A stretch of DNA of 64,000 nt from Cardinium endosymbiont of Dermatophagoides farinae (GTDB taxonomy: Bacteria > Bacteroidota > Bacteroidia > Cytophagales > Amoebophilaceae). Shown one piece after another: positions 49,163 through 59,572 of the stretch. The stretch covers positions 1,116,001 through 1,180,000 of the forward strand of contig NZ_VMBH01000001.1 of the NCBI RefSeq assembly GCF_007559345.1, given 5' to 3'. How positions within the stretch are numbered: the first letter of the stretch is position 1; every line of letters starts with the position of its first letter. The position numbers and the translations under genes were made by a program. The notes under the pieces are model-generated. The model was not told the origin of the DNA. It searched no databases and was given only the letters and a program-made list of their open reading frames with translations.

Positions 49163-52137
49163 CTACGTGTTAATTTTTTTGGTAAAATTAACTTTTCTTC
49201 TATTAAATACATCGAACGCAAAACCAGGTGTAGGTATTGGAAGCTTGAACTTCCAGTCTTTGTTATTTTCTTTTTCCAAGAAACAAAAATCCATAGAAAA
49301 TTTAAGCAAAGGGATAGCTTTATTAGATAATACTCTGCTTAAGAACCAAAGTTTTGTACCTATAGTATCAGAAGTAGGATTATAGACAGCATTCATCTGA
49401 TTTATGTTTCTAGTTTTAGAATGATAATACCCCTCGATCCATATTTTCTCTAAAAACCAAATCAGCGGTATGCCACACTCTGGATGAGCTAAAGGACACC
49501 CATACACTAAATTAATCTGTTGTGTCCAATGCGATTTATCAGCTATGGTTAGCCGTTGAGTAATAATTGGATTTACTTTAAAATAGTGGTGATTTGCAAT
49601 CCCTGGGATATAAAATTCAGCATTAAAACAAAGTGTATTTTTATAGCTCCATAAATCATTATTTTTATATTCCCATTCATATTCCCATAATGAATTGGCA
49701 CTCTTTTTAAAATCATTAAAACATATGTTAAGTTCTTGGCTCCAGGGTGCATAAAGATCCCTTTTACTTTTGGTTGACACATTTTTTATATTAAAAGTAT
49801 ATGTTGTAATATAACCTATTTTTTTGTTTGTATCGCATCGGCTTAGATCCATTTCAGCCTTTAGATATGTTTTCCCTGAAGAACTTCCTAAAGTGAAATA
49901 ATAAGGCAGTTTTATGCCTAATTTTAATGCTGGTATCCAGGATATTTCATTTGGTATCCGCAATCTTCTACCTAAGCCGTCGAATACTGTCGATTCTTCC
50001 TGTTTATACCTACTACCTTTGATATCTACTTTCAAGACTGGATAAAAGGTTCTATACCTTACCTTGAACCCTAATTCAGTTGTTTTATGCGGATTACTCC
50101 TAACCTTATTGAGGATATTAAAATTTTGGTAAAAATAGGGGGTAGCTTTCAGGGTTTCCTGTAAGTTAACCAATGAGAAAGGTTCGACCTTGATGCTTCT
50201 ATCATCCCAATCGGGTGCCATGGCTGGTCCAATAAAAGTAGCATCATCTTTTGCAAAGTTGTAGGTAGCAAGGGGATATACATGGTTAGGAACTTTTTCT
50301 AAAATATCACTATTATTTTCTTGTGCAACCAATGGTTCATAATACCTTATGGATTTATCTTCTACCTCCTCTAGAGGGGTCCACGAAAGGGGATCAAAAG
50401 GCATAACTGCTATATCCATACCATTTTTGGTATAATCATTGAAAACAAGCTGATTGGTTATAGGATCCACCATTCCCAAATAGGCGCCATATTTCCTTGA
50501 GGTAACTTGAAAACAAGCTTTTGTAGGCAAATGCATCGCATAAATATTATCAATACCATTGTAGGAGCTGTTATAGAGCAAATAGTCCTTATATAGCTTA
50601 GGGTAGCTTCTATGTTCATAGCTGTAAGGCAAGAGTACTTCTACTTTACTGGTGACCACATTGATGCGTAAAATAGTATTTTTTTGATCCTTGGTTTTTA
50701 CCACTATGATATGGTCTTCACCAGACCAACTGGGGTTAGGTAATACCCTTCATCGGGGTTATCGATTTTTTTGACCACCTTACCAGATTTTGTTTCTAAA
50801 ACAACCAAAAGATGTTTACCGCTTTTATCGGATTCTACAGCAACGAGTTGATGGGTTGTAGGGCTCATAACTAGTGCGGCATACCTATTGTTTGCAATAA
50901 GTGTGCGTCTTTTTCTTTTTTTAAAGTCATAATATTGTAAACGAGTGGTTTGCTGATTCCTTTTCCAAGGATGCTGGCATCCTTCTAGCCATGCTGAACA
51001 TCCTTCACCTATGGCAAAAGCAGCAGGTGGAAGACCACTATCATGTATAAAGTGAAATATGGTTTTGTCTTTGCCAAGCGATGCGGCTGTTTTTTTCGAT
51101 GCAGTAGGTGCAATCTTAACCTGAGCCAGTTGATCACGCAAGCCTATACCTTTCTTACAAGCGATCAGGTTGCCTGATTTGTCGATAAATGGATTGATAT
51201 AGTCAAAACTATCATTTGGTTTTTTAATGGTAAGCTGGGTTGCAGGGGTGATCTTTAACCCTTCTAACTGTTTTTGCCAACCAAGCAATAGCTCTTGGTT
51301 CATATCTTTATATACTTGTAATATGGACTTTTTAGTAACCTTTTTGATGGCATGGTAAAATCCAAAATAGGGCAGACTCTGCACGGTTTTTTCAAAAATG
51401 GATTGAATCGCGTTTGCGCCATACTTTCTTCGAATATGTGTAGTAAAATAATAACCTATGTGGTATTCAGATTCCATATCATGTTTCAATGAACCAAAAA
51501 GTTGCCTGCTCAAACTGGCTTGGCCGCGCTCTAGAAGATTCGCCTTATATGTCTTTTCCCACCCAGGTAAACGCCCTCGACCACTTTTTGAAAGCGCTGT
51601 TTCAATGCCAACCGCATCACCCTCTAGGAAAAAGCTGTTCACGCCGCATACAGCGATAACATTCACCCAAAAATATATAGGCCTAAGCCAAATAGGGGTA
51701 CTATGGTATTGAATGCTATGTTGTACGGCATGTCTAAATTCATGTATGCATACCATACTTAACCAATCGGTATTGCCAACAAAATAGGGATCAGAGTGGT
51801 ATAAGGTGTAAAGAGATATATAGCGCAGGAGCGGTGTAAAACATGCGTTAAGTATAGCAGATTCATTGTTTAATATTACACGGATAGAACGAGGATATAC
51901 CCCCAATGTTTTAGAGACAGGTTTATATATTGTTTCAAAGGTGTTGGCAACACGCTCGGCTGAGCCAGCGCCACCTTTATCAAACAATATGCTAAAATGA
52001 GGGGTTGCTATTTTTTGTGCTGCGTTGGCGTGGGTAAAAAAGCCAAGCAATAGAAAACATAAACAATGGATAACAGCGGTAAAAGATTTCCCCCTTTTTT
52101 GTTGAAACAAGATGTAGAATAAATGATATGGAAACAT
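49163..52137 (-). pseudogene. Exported metalloprotease-like / TolB-type propeller / outer-membrane barrel protein, one frameshift
   Basis: The first frame (52137-50704) has a signal peptide ending near AAQK (about residue 40), then HEFRH at 132-136 with Glu172 in FFLEGDAVG, the HExxH..E layout of gluzincins, and from about 300 repeats typical of a TolB-like beta-propeller. It ends LTPVGLVKTIS. One extra base in the G4 run at 50732-50735 gives TPSWSGEDHIIVVKTKDQKN and reads on into the second frame (50704-49163): more propeller strands, then a beta-rich C-terminus likely to be a membrane barrel. Restored length is about 990. Specific function unknown; related TolB-like barrel proteins occur in Bacteroidota. 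Confidence 0.7.
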
Positions 52138-52325
52138 ATAATCAGTAATTAAGTTGTGCCTGCCTGAATATAGGCGATGGATCGCCTGTCTTTTTTGATC
52201 CTATAAGCTAATTAAATAAATAGGACTTTATGAAAATATAAAGATGCGTCAAAGTATATTGCCACTACTGGCTCACGCTAAATCTCAATAAGTTTGGTCT
52301 AATAGATCACATCATACAAAACATC

Positions 52326-52452
52326 AGACCTTCTGCAAAACCTATTGCTAAATGGCAATTTTGTGGTCTATGCTCCTCAAATACATTTAGTATTCTGGCG
52401 ACTGCGCTTCTCCTAAAAACTGCTGATCACAAATAGGTTTTGCAAAAGGTCT
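52326..52452 (-). repeat. MITE-like element, short subtype
   Basis: 127-bp copy lacking both optional inner blocks. Ends AGACCTTCTGCAAAACCTAT and ATAGGTTTTGCAAAAGGTCT. Its core is the same as the next copy, 187 bases away and in the same orientation, so one may be a recent duplicate. Flanks give no perfect 3-bp repeat. The rest of 52138-52790 holds no gene. Confidence 0.9.
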
Positions 52453-52639
52453 ATAGATAGCGATTAATTAATTATATCCAGCTTAGGATCAGTTCATTAA
52501 CAATATTACTAAATTTATATGTTTTCTTTTTAGTTTTAAAAAAAACTAAATTGGTGGCTACCTATATAAATATGCAGCAGAGGAAGGTCTATTCCATCTT
52601 TTAGATAAAGTTTTAGACGTTTACAAATGGGCTATCATA

Positions 52640-52766
52640 AGGCCTTCTGCAAAACCTATTGCTAAATGGCAATTTTGTGGTCTATGCTCCTCAAATACAT
52701 TTAGTATTCTGGCGACTGCGCTTCTCCTAAAAACTGCTGATCACAAATAGGTTTTGAAGAAGGTCT
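52640..52766 (-). repeat. MITE-like element, short subtype
   Basis: 127-bp copy almost identical to 52326-52452, differing only near the ends (AGGCCTTCTG; TTTTGAAGAAGGTCT). It ends 24 bases before leuS, so it may touch that promoter or leader. Confidence 0.9.
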
Positions 52767-52790
52767 ACTGATTACTAAATAAAATTAGAT

Positions 52791-55574
52791 ATGCAACCTT
52801 ATACTTTTACCGAAATAGAAAAAAAATGGCAAAATAGATGGAAAAAAGAAAAATCTATTGTAGATGGCAGCGCTTTGACTACTAAAGATCTGCCCAGGTA
52901 TTATATACTTAATATGTTTCCTTACCCTTCAGGATCAGGGCTTCATGTGGGGCACTACATGGGATATGTCGCCTCAGATATATTATCCCGTTATTATAAG
53001 CATGGTGGTTACCATGTTATGAATCCAATGGGGTTTGATGCTTTTGGCCTGCCTGCTGAGCAGTATGCCATCCAAACCGGTCAGCATCCCGCCATTACCA
53101 CTGCTAAAAATATAGAAAAATATATTGCACAATTTCAACAAGTTGCCTTGGACTTTGATTGGGATAGATCAGTCAATACCAGTGAACCTGCCTATTATAA
53201 ATGGACACAGTGGATATTCTTACAAATGTTCAATGCTTGGTACAATATTGATACGCAAAAAGCAGCCCCTATTGAGACACTGATTGAAGCATTTACGCGC
53301 CACGGCAATACCAAGGTAAAGGCTGCTTGTGACGACCATACACCTATTTTTTCAGCCGAGGAATGGAACGCATTTTCTGAAACAGAACAACAAACCAAAC
53401 TATTGCATTATCGATTGGCTTATCTAAAAGATAGCATTGTCAACTGGTGTGAAGGATTGGGTACTGTTTTGGCCAATGAGGAAGTTAAAGATGGTTTTTC
53501 TGAACGAGGGGGTTATCCAGTTACACGCAAAAAGATGAAGCAGTGGAGTTTACGTATGACCGCCTATGCAGAGCGTTTGCTAAACGATCTAGAGACCTTA
53601 AATTGGCCCCTTTCCACTAAAGAGATGCAATGCAATTGGATAGGTAAGTCTCAAGGTGCAGAAATTACCTTTAGGGTACAGGGACAGCGAGGGGAGACCA
53701 TTTCGGTTTTTACCACACGACCTGAAACGATTTTTGGCGCTTGTTTTATTGCTTTGGCACCTGAGCACCCTTGGGCTAGTTTTATGGCTAAACAGACAGG
53801 TAATGTAGAACTGAGTGCTTATATCGAGCAATCTAAAAATCGCTCAGACCGAAGCCGTCTTGCAGAAACTAACTTTTTAAGCGGTGTATTTGTAGGTGCT
53901 TGTGTCATCCATCCTTTTACCGGTGCGCCATTGCCTATCTGGGTGGCAGATTATGTATTGCCTAGCTATGGCACCGGTGCTATTATGGGTGTGCCTGCTC
54001 ATGATAAACGAGATTATACCTTTGCACAATCTTTTGATTTGTTAACCTTACCTGTAATAGAAAGTAGCATGCTGATAGAAGAGGGTCCCTATGAAGAAGC
54101 TAAAGGCAAGATGATTAACTCTGACTTTCTAAATGGACTTTCAGTACCAGAAGCTGCTGAGAAAGCGGTGCAAAAGCTTACGCAAATAAGGATTGGGCGC
54201 TATAAGGTGCACTATAGATTGCAAGATCCTATATTTAGCCGACAACGTTATTGGGGAGAACCTTTTCCAATATTTTATAAAGAAAACGGTCTTCCTTATG
54301 CCCTTTCTCAGGACCAACTGCCCCTGGTATTACCAGAGGTAAGTAGTTATAAACCAAGCAAATCTGGTGAACCTCCATTGGGTAATGCATTGCATTGGTC
54401 TACACCAGATGGATACCCTTTAGATTTCCATACGATGCCAGGTTGGGCAGGTTCTAGCTGGTATTTTTTGCGGTATATGGATCCACATAATATAGAGACT
54501 TTTCTCAGCAAGAAAAAAGCAGCCTATTGGAAAGGTGTAGATTTCTATATAGGTGGCGCAGAACATGCAACGGGTCATCTCCTTTATGCACGCTTTTGGA
54601 CCAAGCTATTGTATGATTTGGGCCACATTGATATACAGGAACCATTCCCAAAACTGGTTCATCAAGGAATGATTCAAAAAAGTACCGCAATGGCATACCG
54701 CTTAAAAGATAAAAATATATTGGTTAGCGCTGGGCTTGCACCCAAATATGATGTGGTTCCTATATATATTCCAATAGATTTTGTGCAAAACGATGTGTTA
54801 AACCTAGATGCATTAAGGAATTGGCGTCCTGAGTTTGCAAATGTGCGCTTCCTACTAGAAGGGGGTAAATATATATGTGGGGGCAAAATGGAAAAAATGT
54901 CTAAGTCTAAATATAATGTGGTAGACCCAGATCGGGTTATTGCCCAATATGGCGCGGATGCGTTGCGTTTATATTTGATGTTTTTAGGACCATTGGAACA
55001 ATCTAAGCCATGGGATTTGTCTGGTATAGAAGGGGTCTTTCGTTTTCTAAATAAGGTATGGCGCTTTGTGCATCATGCCAAAGCTTCGTGGGCAACTGCT
55101 GAGCTACCCCAGGAAATGGTTAAAACAATCCATCAAACTATTAAAAAGGTCACGGAGTCGATTCAAAAGTGTTCTTTTAATACGGCTATCAGTAGTTTAA
55201 TGATCTGTCTCAATAGGTTGTCAACCTTTGAAAGGGTACCGCAATCTGTTGTAGAAGATTTTATTCTGCTCTTGGAACCTTTTGCACCTTACATCGCTGC
55301 TGAGCTATGGGAAAGGATAGGAAAAAGTGGTAGTATTACAGCGGTAGCTTTTCCACGTTGGAATGAAGCCTATTTAGAAGAGAAAAGTTTTGAATATGCT
55401 ATTGCAGTCAATGGTAAAGTACGTGCTAAAATGGTTTTTGACTATGATGCATCATCTGTGGCTATAGAAAAAGCAGTATTATCTAACGCAGTCATTCAAA
55501 AATGGATGGCGGGTAAACTACCTAAAAATGTAGTGGTTGTGCCCAAAAAAATGGTGAATGTGGTCTTGCCATAA
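52791..55574 (+). CDS. leuS: Leucyl-tRNA synthetase
   Basis: Class I synthetase, 927 residues. HIGH motif in FPYPSGSGLHVGHYMGY near residue 45, the CP1 editing domain (TTRPETIFGACFIALAPEHP to YGTGAIMGVPAHDKRDY) near 300-420, the second CP1 boundary at RQRYWGEPFPIF, KMSKS in KMEKMSKSKYNVVDP near 703, and the C-terminal anticodon-binding helices ending with AVNGKVRAKMVFD. All functional signatures intact. The start ATG is preceded by a repeat element. An outer-membrane gene follows 88 bases later. Confidence 0.96.
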   Translation: MQPYTFTEIEKKWQNRWKKEKSIVDGSALTTKDLPRYYILNMFPYPSGSGLHVGHYMGYVASDILSRYYKHGGYHVMNPMGFDAFGLPAEQYAIQTGQHPAITTAKNIEKYIAQFQQVALDFDWDRSVNTSEPAYYKWTQWIFLQMFNAWYNIDTQKAAPIETLIEAFTRHGNTKVKAACDDHTPIFSAEEWNAFSETEQQTKLLHYRLAYLKDSIVNWCEGLGTVLANEEVKDGFSERGGYPVTRKKMKQWSLRMTAYAERLLNDLETLNWPLSTKEMQCNWIGKSQGAEITFRVQGQRGETISVFTTRPETIFGACFIALAPEHPWASFMAKQTGNVELSAYIEQSKNRSDRSRLAETNFLSGVFVGACVIHPFTGAPLPIWVADYVLPSYGTGAIMGVPAHDKRDYTFAQSFDLLTLPVIESSMLIEEGPYEEAKGKMINSDFLNGLSVPEAAEKAVQKLTQIRIGRYKVHYRLQDPIFSRQRYWGEPFPIFYKENGLPYALSQDQLPLVLPEVSSYKPSKSGEPPLGNALHWSTPDGYPLDFHTMPGWAGSSWYFLRYMDPHNIETFLSKKKAAYWKGVDFYIGGAEHATGHLLYARFWTKLLYDLGHIDIQEPFPKLVHQGMIQKSTAMAYRLKDKNILVSAGLAPKYDVVPIYIPIDFVQNDVLNLDALRNWRPEFANVRFLLEGGKYICGGKMEKMSKSKYNVVDPDRVIAQYGADALRLYLMFLGPLEQSKPWDLSGIEGVFRFLNKVWRFVHHAKASWATAELPQEMVKTIHQTIKKVTESIQKCSFNTAISSLMICLNRLSTFERVPQSVVEDFILLLEPFAPYIAAELWERIGKSGSITAVAFPRWNEAYLEEKSFEYAIAVNGKVRAKMVFDYDASSVAIEKAVLSNAVIQKWMAGKLPKNVVVVPKKMVNVVLP

Positions 55575-55662
55575 GCCATTATGTATTATATTTCTATACC
55601 TGGAAATAATTCATAACTTTGATGGCATCAAGGAAGGCCATTTTTCTTTAAAAACCAGTAAA

Positions 55663-57303
55663 ATGAAATACACTTGGCTATTTATCGCTTTATTTTTTTG
55701 GATGCCTACGGCGATGTGTCGCGCAGAAGCTAAAGCAGGCACGATAAAGGATGCGGAATTTGTAATTGAAAAGCAAAAAAATAATAGGGTAAACCAGGAG
55801 CAAAGGTTGTTTTTTAAAGCACCCACTCCAGCGACAAAAAACTTTAATAAGCCGCTTGCAACTGTAAAGGGATTAATGGTAGAAGAGCTGTCATTTGGTC
55901 CTGAGCCTCACAGATACCTTCCTTTTAATTTAGAGAAGAAAAGGGATAGCTTTTCCTTTAACCATTACTGCAGGCTAGGCATTGGTTCGTTGCTGCTACC
56001 TTATCTAGAGGTTGCATTCAATAGCGCTCCTTCTCGGTGTGCCATTTGGTCGGCTACCCTAGCTTTTGTTCCAGAGCTATGGAACAAAAAATCAACGGAA
56101 GCTTCAGTTTGTTTACAAGGCAGATATGGCGTAGGCGCTTGGCTCCTGCAACCCAGTTTAGATTATCAGCATAATTGGTATCAATATAGCGATACAATAA
56201 CAAGTGGCTGTAGCCTCCATCAAGGAAGGGTTGGCCTATTGTTTAAGCAAGCCAGTCCATCCCAAAATGGGCAAGTAAACCTAAACTTTCTTGATTATCC
56301 CAATAAAAAAATAAGTGAACAGCTATTGACGTTGAAATATAAATGGGTAAAACAGCTCGATAATTGCTGCTTACAAGTAGCCAGTTATAATGATATAGCT
56401 GGCTATACAAATCATAAAAAGCAGCAAACACGCTTTATTCTTTCGGTTGCGCCTAGTGTTTATCTCCGTTTGTTGAAGTCGATGCAGCTAAAAGCTGGTC
56501 TGCGGATGGCCTACCATAATAATCCAGTCTCTGGTGACATACCTAATTTTGCTTTGTGTCCTATGGCTAAAATAAACTGCATGTTGGCAACCTGGTTTAC
56601 CCCTTATATAGGGATAAAAGGTATGGGCGTAGGTGGTAGTGTAATGCCATTGCACCTACATGATGTAGTAGCTAAAAATCCTTTTATAGCCCCTAGCTGG
56701 ACGCTATCACATCGTTATCAATACCTCAAACTATATGGTGGTAGTAGAGGTGTCGTTTCACCGGATCTTTCTTATCACCTACATCTAGCCTATCGGCAAC
56801 TTAAAAACCAATCTAGAATGGTTGTGGTTACGGAGGATCAGATTAAACTCAAGTACAATCCAGTTAGACTCAACTACAATCCAAATGATTGTAATCAATT
56901 AAAAGCAACTGGACTGATTGACTATAGCCTGTCTGGTACAACGTTGAAGACAACTATACAAGCAAGCTATTACTGGTATTTCGACAATAAATCAGCCCCT
57001 ATCTGGTGGTACCATAAACCTGGGTATAAGTTAAAACCAATCCTTACCTATAGCCCGCATCCAAAATTTTTGCTAAAAAGTAACCTGAAGCTATATGGTC
57101 CAACTACTGTAAAAGATATAGATGGTAATAAGACGGAACTTGGAATGATTATCAATCTTTCTTTAGGCATGGATTATTCTATTTCTAAAAGGTTTACAGC
57201 ATTTTTAATGGTTAGCAACCTATTCAACCGAAAGCATATTACGTATGCGGGCTATCCTGATAAAAAATTCAATATTACAGGTGGTCTACAATATAGATGG
57301 TAG
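55663..57303 (+). CDS. Outer-membrane beta-barrel protein, TonB-receptor-like C-terminus
   Basis: From ATG 55663: signal peptide (WLFIALFFWMPTAMC, cleavage near RAEA), a short linker, then about 480 residues rich in alternating hydrophobic/aromatic strands. The C-terminus (FLMVSNLFNRKHITYAGYPD, ending GGLQYRW with a final aromatic) is how TonB-dependent barrels end. The plug domain is missing, so this is a barrel-only protein. It may be a porin or transporter. It ends 7 bases before pheS, so the two are probably co-transcribed. The frame also opens at 55558, but that part overlaps leuS. Confidence 0.75.
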   Translation: MKYTWLFIALFFWMPTAMCRAEAKAGTIKDAEFVIEKQKNNRVNQEQRLFFKAPTPATKNFNKPLATVKGLMVEELSFGPEPHRYLPFNLEKKRDSFSFNHYCRLGIGSLLLPYLEVAFNSAPSRCAIWSATLAFVPELWNKKSTEASVCLQGRYGVGAWLLQPSLDYQHNWYQYSDTITSGCSLHQGRVGLLFKQASPSQNGQVNLNFLDYPNKKISEQLLTLKYKWVKQLDNCCLQVASYNDIAGYTNHKKQQTRFILSVAPSVYLRLLKSMQLKAGLRMAYHNNPVSGDIPNFALCPMAKINCMLATWFTPYIGIKGMGVGGSVMPLHLHDVVAKNPFIAPSWTLSHRYQYLKLYGGSRGVVSPDLSYHLHLAYRQLKNQSRMVVVTEDQIKLKYNPVRLNYNPNDCNQLKATGLIDYSLSGTTLKTTIQASYYWYFDNKSAPIWWYHKPGYKLKPILTYSPHPKFLLKSNLKLYGPTTVKDIDGNKTELGMIINLSLGMDYSISKRFTAFLMVSNLFNRKHITYAGYPDKKFNITGGLQYRW

Positions 57304-57310
57304 TTATATT

Positions 57311-58336
57311 ATGATGATGGATCGCATTGCCCAACTGCGGGAAAAAATTGAAAGTGTAGTTATTAAAGATAAAGCAACGTTAGAAAGCTTTCGGCGCGAT
57401 TTTATAAGCAAAAAAGGTAGTATTGCTGCGCTATTTGAAGCCTTTAGGCAGCTCCCTACTGAAGCAAAAAAAGCAATGGGTCCAGCGCTAAATGGCTTAA
57501 AAGAGCAAGCAGAAAAGAAGTTTAAACATGCAGCAAGCATACTAGAAGCAGCAGCTGTACCATCTACGCAGCAGCCAGTAGATGGCACCCTTCCTGCTTT
57601 TGGTGCAACCATTGGGAGCCTACATCCCTTAACCATTGTTCAAAACAAGATTATCTCCATATTTCAGCGCATTGGTTTTAACCTTGCAGAGGGGCCAGAA
57701 ATTGTAGGAGACTGGCATAACTTTACTGCATTAAACTTTCCTGAAAACCATCCTGCACGGGATATGCAGGATACATTCTTTGTGCAGCGTAATCCAGATC
57801 AGCTGTTGCGCACACATACCACTTCTGTGCAGATTTCAACATGTACTGCCCAAGCGCCTCCCATTCGATCTATTGCGATAGGACGTGTCTTTAGAAAGGA
57901 GGCCATCTCTGCACGATCGCATTGTTTTTTTCATCAAGTAGATGGGATGTATATCCATACAGACGTCACCTTTAGTGACCTAAAGGGTACCATCTATCAT
58001 TTTGTCGAAGCCATGTTTGGTCCAGCAACCAAGCTGCGCTTTAGGGCTTCTTATTTCCCCTTTACAGAGCCAAGTGCAGAGGTAGATATAAACTGTAGGT
58101 TATGCCAAGGGAAAGGATGTACGGTTTGTAAGTATTCAGGCTGGGTGGAGATATTGGGTGCAGGTATGATCGACCCTAATGTCTTAACCAATTGCCATAT
58201 CGACCCTGAACAGTATAGTGGTTTTGCTTTTGGAATGGGCATAGAACGCATAGCCATGCTACATTACCAAATTGATGACCTGCGATTGTTCTCTGAAAAT
58301 CATCTTGCCTTTTTACGTCAATTTACAGCTTGTTAG
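57311..58336 (+). CDS. pheS: Phenylalanyl-tRNA synthetase, alpha subunit
   Basis: Catalytic subunit of the alpha2beta2 PheRS. From ATG 57311, 341 residues: an N-terminal coiled coil (RIAQLREKIESV, then RRDFISKKGSIAALFEAFRQ), HPLTIVQNKIISIFQRIGF, GRVFRKEAISARSHCFFHQVDG (motif 2), EPSAEVDINC, and FGMGIERIAML (motif 3). All conserved. The beta subunit gene pheT is not in the window. The frame opens earlier, at 57245, inside the previous gene. Confidence 0.95.
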   Translation: MMMDRIAQLREKIESVVIKDKATLESFRRDFISKKGSIAALFEAFRQLPTEAKKAMGPALNGLKEQAEKKFKHAASILEAAAVPSTQQPVDGTLPAFGATIGSLHPLTIVQNKIISIFQRIGFNLAEGPEIVGDWHNFTALNFPENHPARDMQDTFFVQRNPDQLLRTHTTSVQISTCTAQAPPIRSIAIGRVFRKEAISARSHCFFHQVDGMYIHTDVTFSDLKGTIYHFVEAMFGPATKLRFRASYFPFTEPSAEVDINCRLCQGKGCTVCKYSGWVEILGAGMIDPNVLTNCHIDPEQYSGFAFGMGIERIAMLHYQIDDLRLFSENHLAFLRQFTAC

Positions 58337-58456
58337 CGCCTTAAAGGAAAGCTTATACTGCTTGTTTTCATACAGGACGCCAAATTATTAGCCTAAAGGG
58401 TGTTTAGGGCCATCTTCTGCCTAAAAAGCCATCAATAACCTATCGATTCAGCCTCC

Positions 58457-58472
58457 ACCCACAGATGTGGGT
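58457..58472. other. Small hairpin in the gap after pheS
   Basis: ACCCACA, GA, TGTGGGT: a perfect 7-bp stem with a 2-base loop, not followed by a T-run. It could be part of a transcript end. The gap 58337-58693 otherwise holds an A-run/C6/T6 stretch near 58555-58573 and A+T-rich sequence before the lipoprotein gene; no gene seen. Confidence 0.3.
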
Positions 58473-58693
58473 TATACCTAAAAAAGAGACTGCATTGGAC
58501 TGCAGGTTCTTAGAAGCCATATGACACTATTGCTCCTATCAAATACAAAGTAGTAAAAAAATCCCCCCTTTTTTATCATTGGTCTGAACGAATATACGCT
58601 AATATATTGTATTTATAAAATATATTTAGTAATATCTTATTTATTTTAATAAAGCAATGGTATATTTTTTAAATCTTTTTAATCAGTTTTGTT

Positions 58694-59365
58694 ATGAAAC
58701 AATTACATATCATGTTACTATTCACCCTAACTGGCTGTAGTGAAGTCTATAAAATGGGGATAAATGGCGGGAATTTGGATGAAATTTCAATAGGGCAAGC
58801 TGTAGATACTGCTCCACAACCTGATGTTAACCATGTTGGCCAAACTTTTACTATCTCAAGCGGTCGTTCCATTTCTTTTGTACAAAAAGGTCGTACTTGG
58901 GTGGCTACAGTATATGAAAACCTATCCCCATTTATTGGAAAATCAGAAGCGTTGTCTGTTTATTTTGAAGAAGGATTTTCTGTACCCATACTATCGAATT
59001 ATCAACCTGAGCGGCAGAAAAATCTGATTCATATTATGCCTACAACTGATGGCAAACATATAGTTTACGTGGGTAGGCTTGGACTGCAGGGAGGGGGACT
59101 AACTTATAGTCAGTCTACTTCTACTACAAAAATTACCACCGATTCTGAAAGATATACATGCGTTACACGCAGAGGAATCTCTAAGAGAGAAAAAAAACAA
59201 AGTTATAAATGCTTCCATTGTAGGGATTCTTTCAGCAGCTATAATGAAAAAGAGTTTAACGAGCGCTTGAGTATGCATCGTTGTCACAAAGAGCAATGTG
59301 AAAAATGTTTGGTAACCAATCAATGTCCATGTGATATTGGTAAGCAACAAAAGTATTGTATGTAA
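58694..59365 (+). CDS. Lipoprotein with shared domain and Cys-rich zinc-finger-like tail
   Basis: 223 residues. Lipobox LTGC (Cys15), then SEVYKMGINGGNL. Residues 66-135 (GRTWVATVYENL, LSVYFEEGF, HIVYVGRLGLQGGG) match the lipoprotein at 3649-4720. The last 70 residues are different: YKCFHCRDSFSSYNEKEFNE followed by MHRCHKEQCEKCL and more Cys. YKCFHCRDSF looks like the start of a C2H2-type finger, but the spacing to the His pair is longer than in classical fingers. Nine Cys in 70 residues suggest metal binding or disulfides. Exported, role unknown. Confidence 0.65.
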   Translation: MKQLHIMLLFTLTGCSEVYKMGINGGNLDEISIGQAVDTAPQPDVNHVGQTFTISSGRSISFVQKGRTWVATVYENLSPFIGKSEALSVYFEEGFSVPILSNYQPERQKNLIHIMPTTDGKHIVYVGRLGLQGGGLTYSQSTSTTKITTDSERYTCVTRRGISKREKKQSYKCFHCRDSFSSYNEKEFNERLSMHRCHKEQCEKCLVTNQCPCDIGKQQKYCM

Positions 59366-59403
59366 GGAATGTTGTGATTGCAAGCACATCGAGCCTGAAG
59401 TCT

Positions 59404-59530
59404 AGACCTTTTGCAAAACCTATTTGTGATCAGCAGTTTTTAGGAGAAGCGCAGTCGCTAGCATATTAAATGTATTTGAGGAGTATAGACCACAAAATTG
59501 CCATTTAGCAATAGGTTTTGCAGAAGGTCT
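59404..59530 (+). repeat. MITE-like element
   Basis: 127-bp short-subtype copy. Ends AGACCTTTTGCAAAACCTAT and ATAGGTTTTGCAGAAGGTCT. No perfect flanking repeat (TCT, TCA). It lies between the lipoprotein and ruvC 3' ends. Confidence 0.88.
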
Positions 59531-59572
59531 TCAGTAAATTGGGCTGTATCTAATTGTAAGATAATGCAGCGC

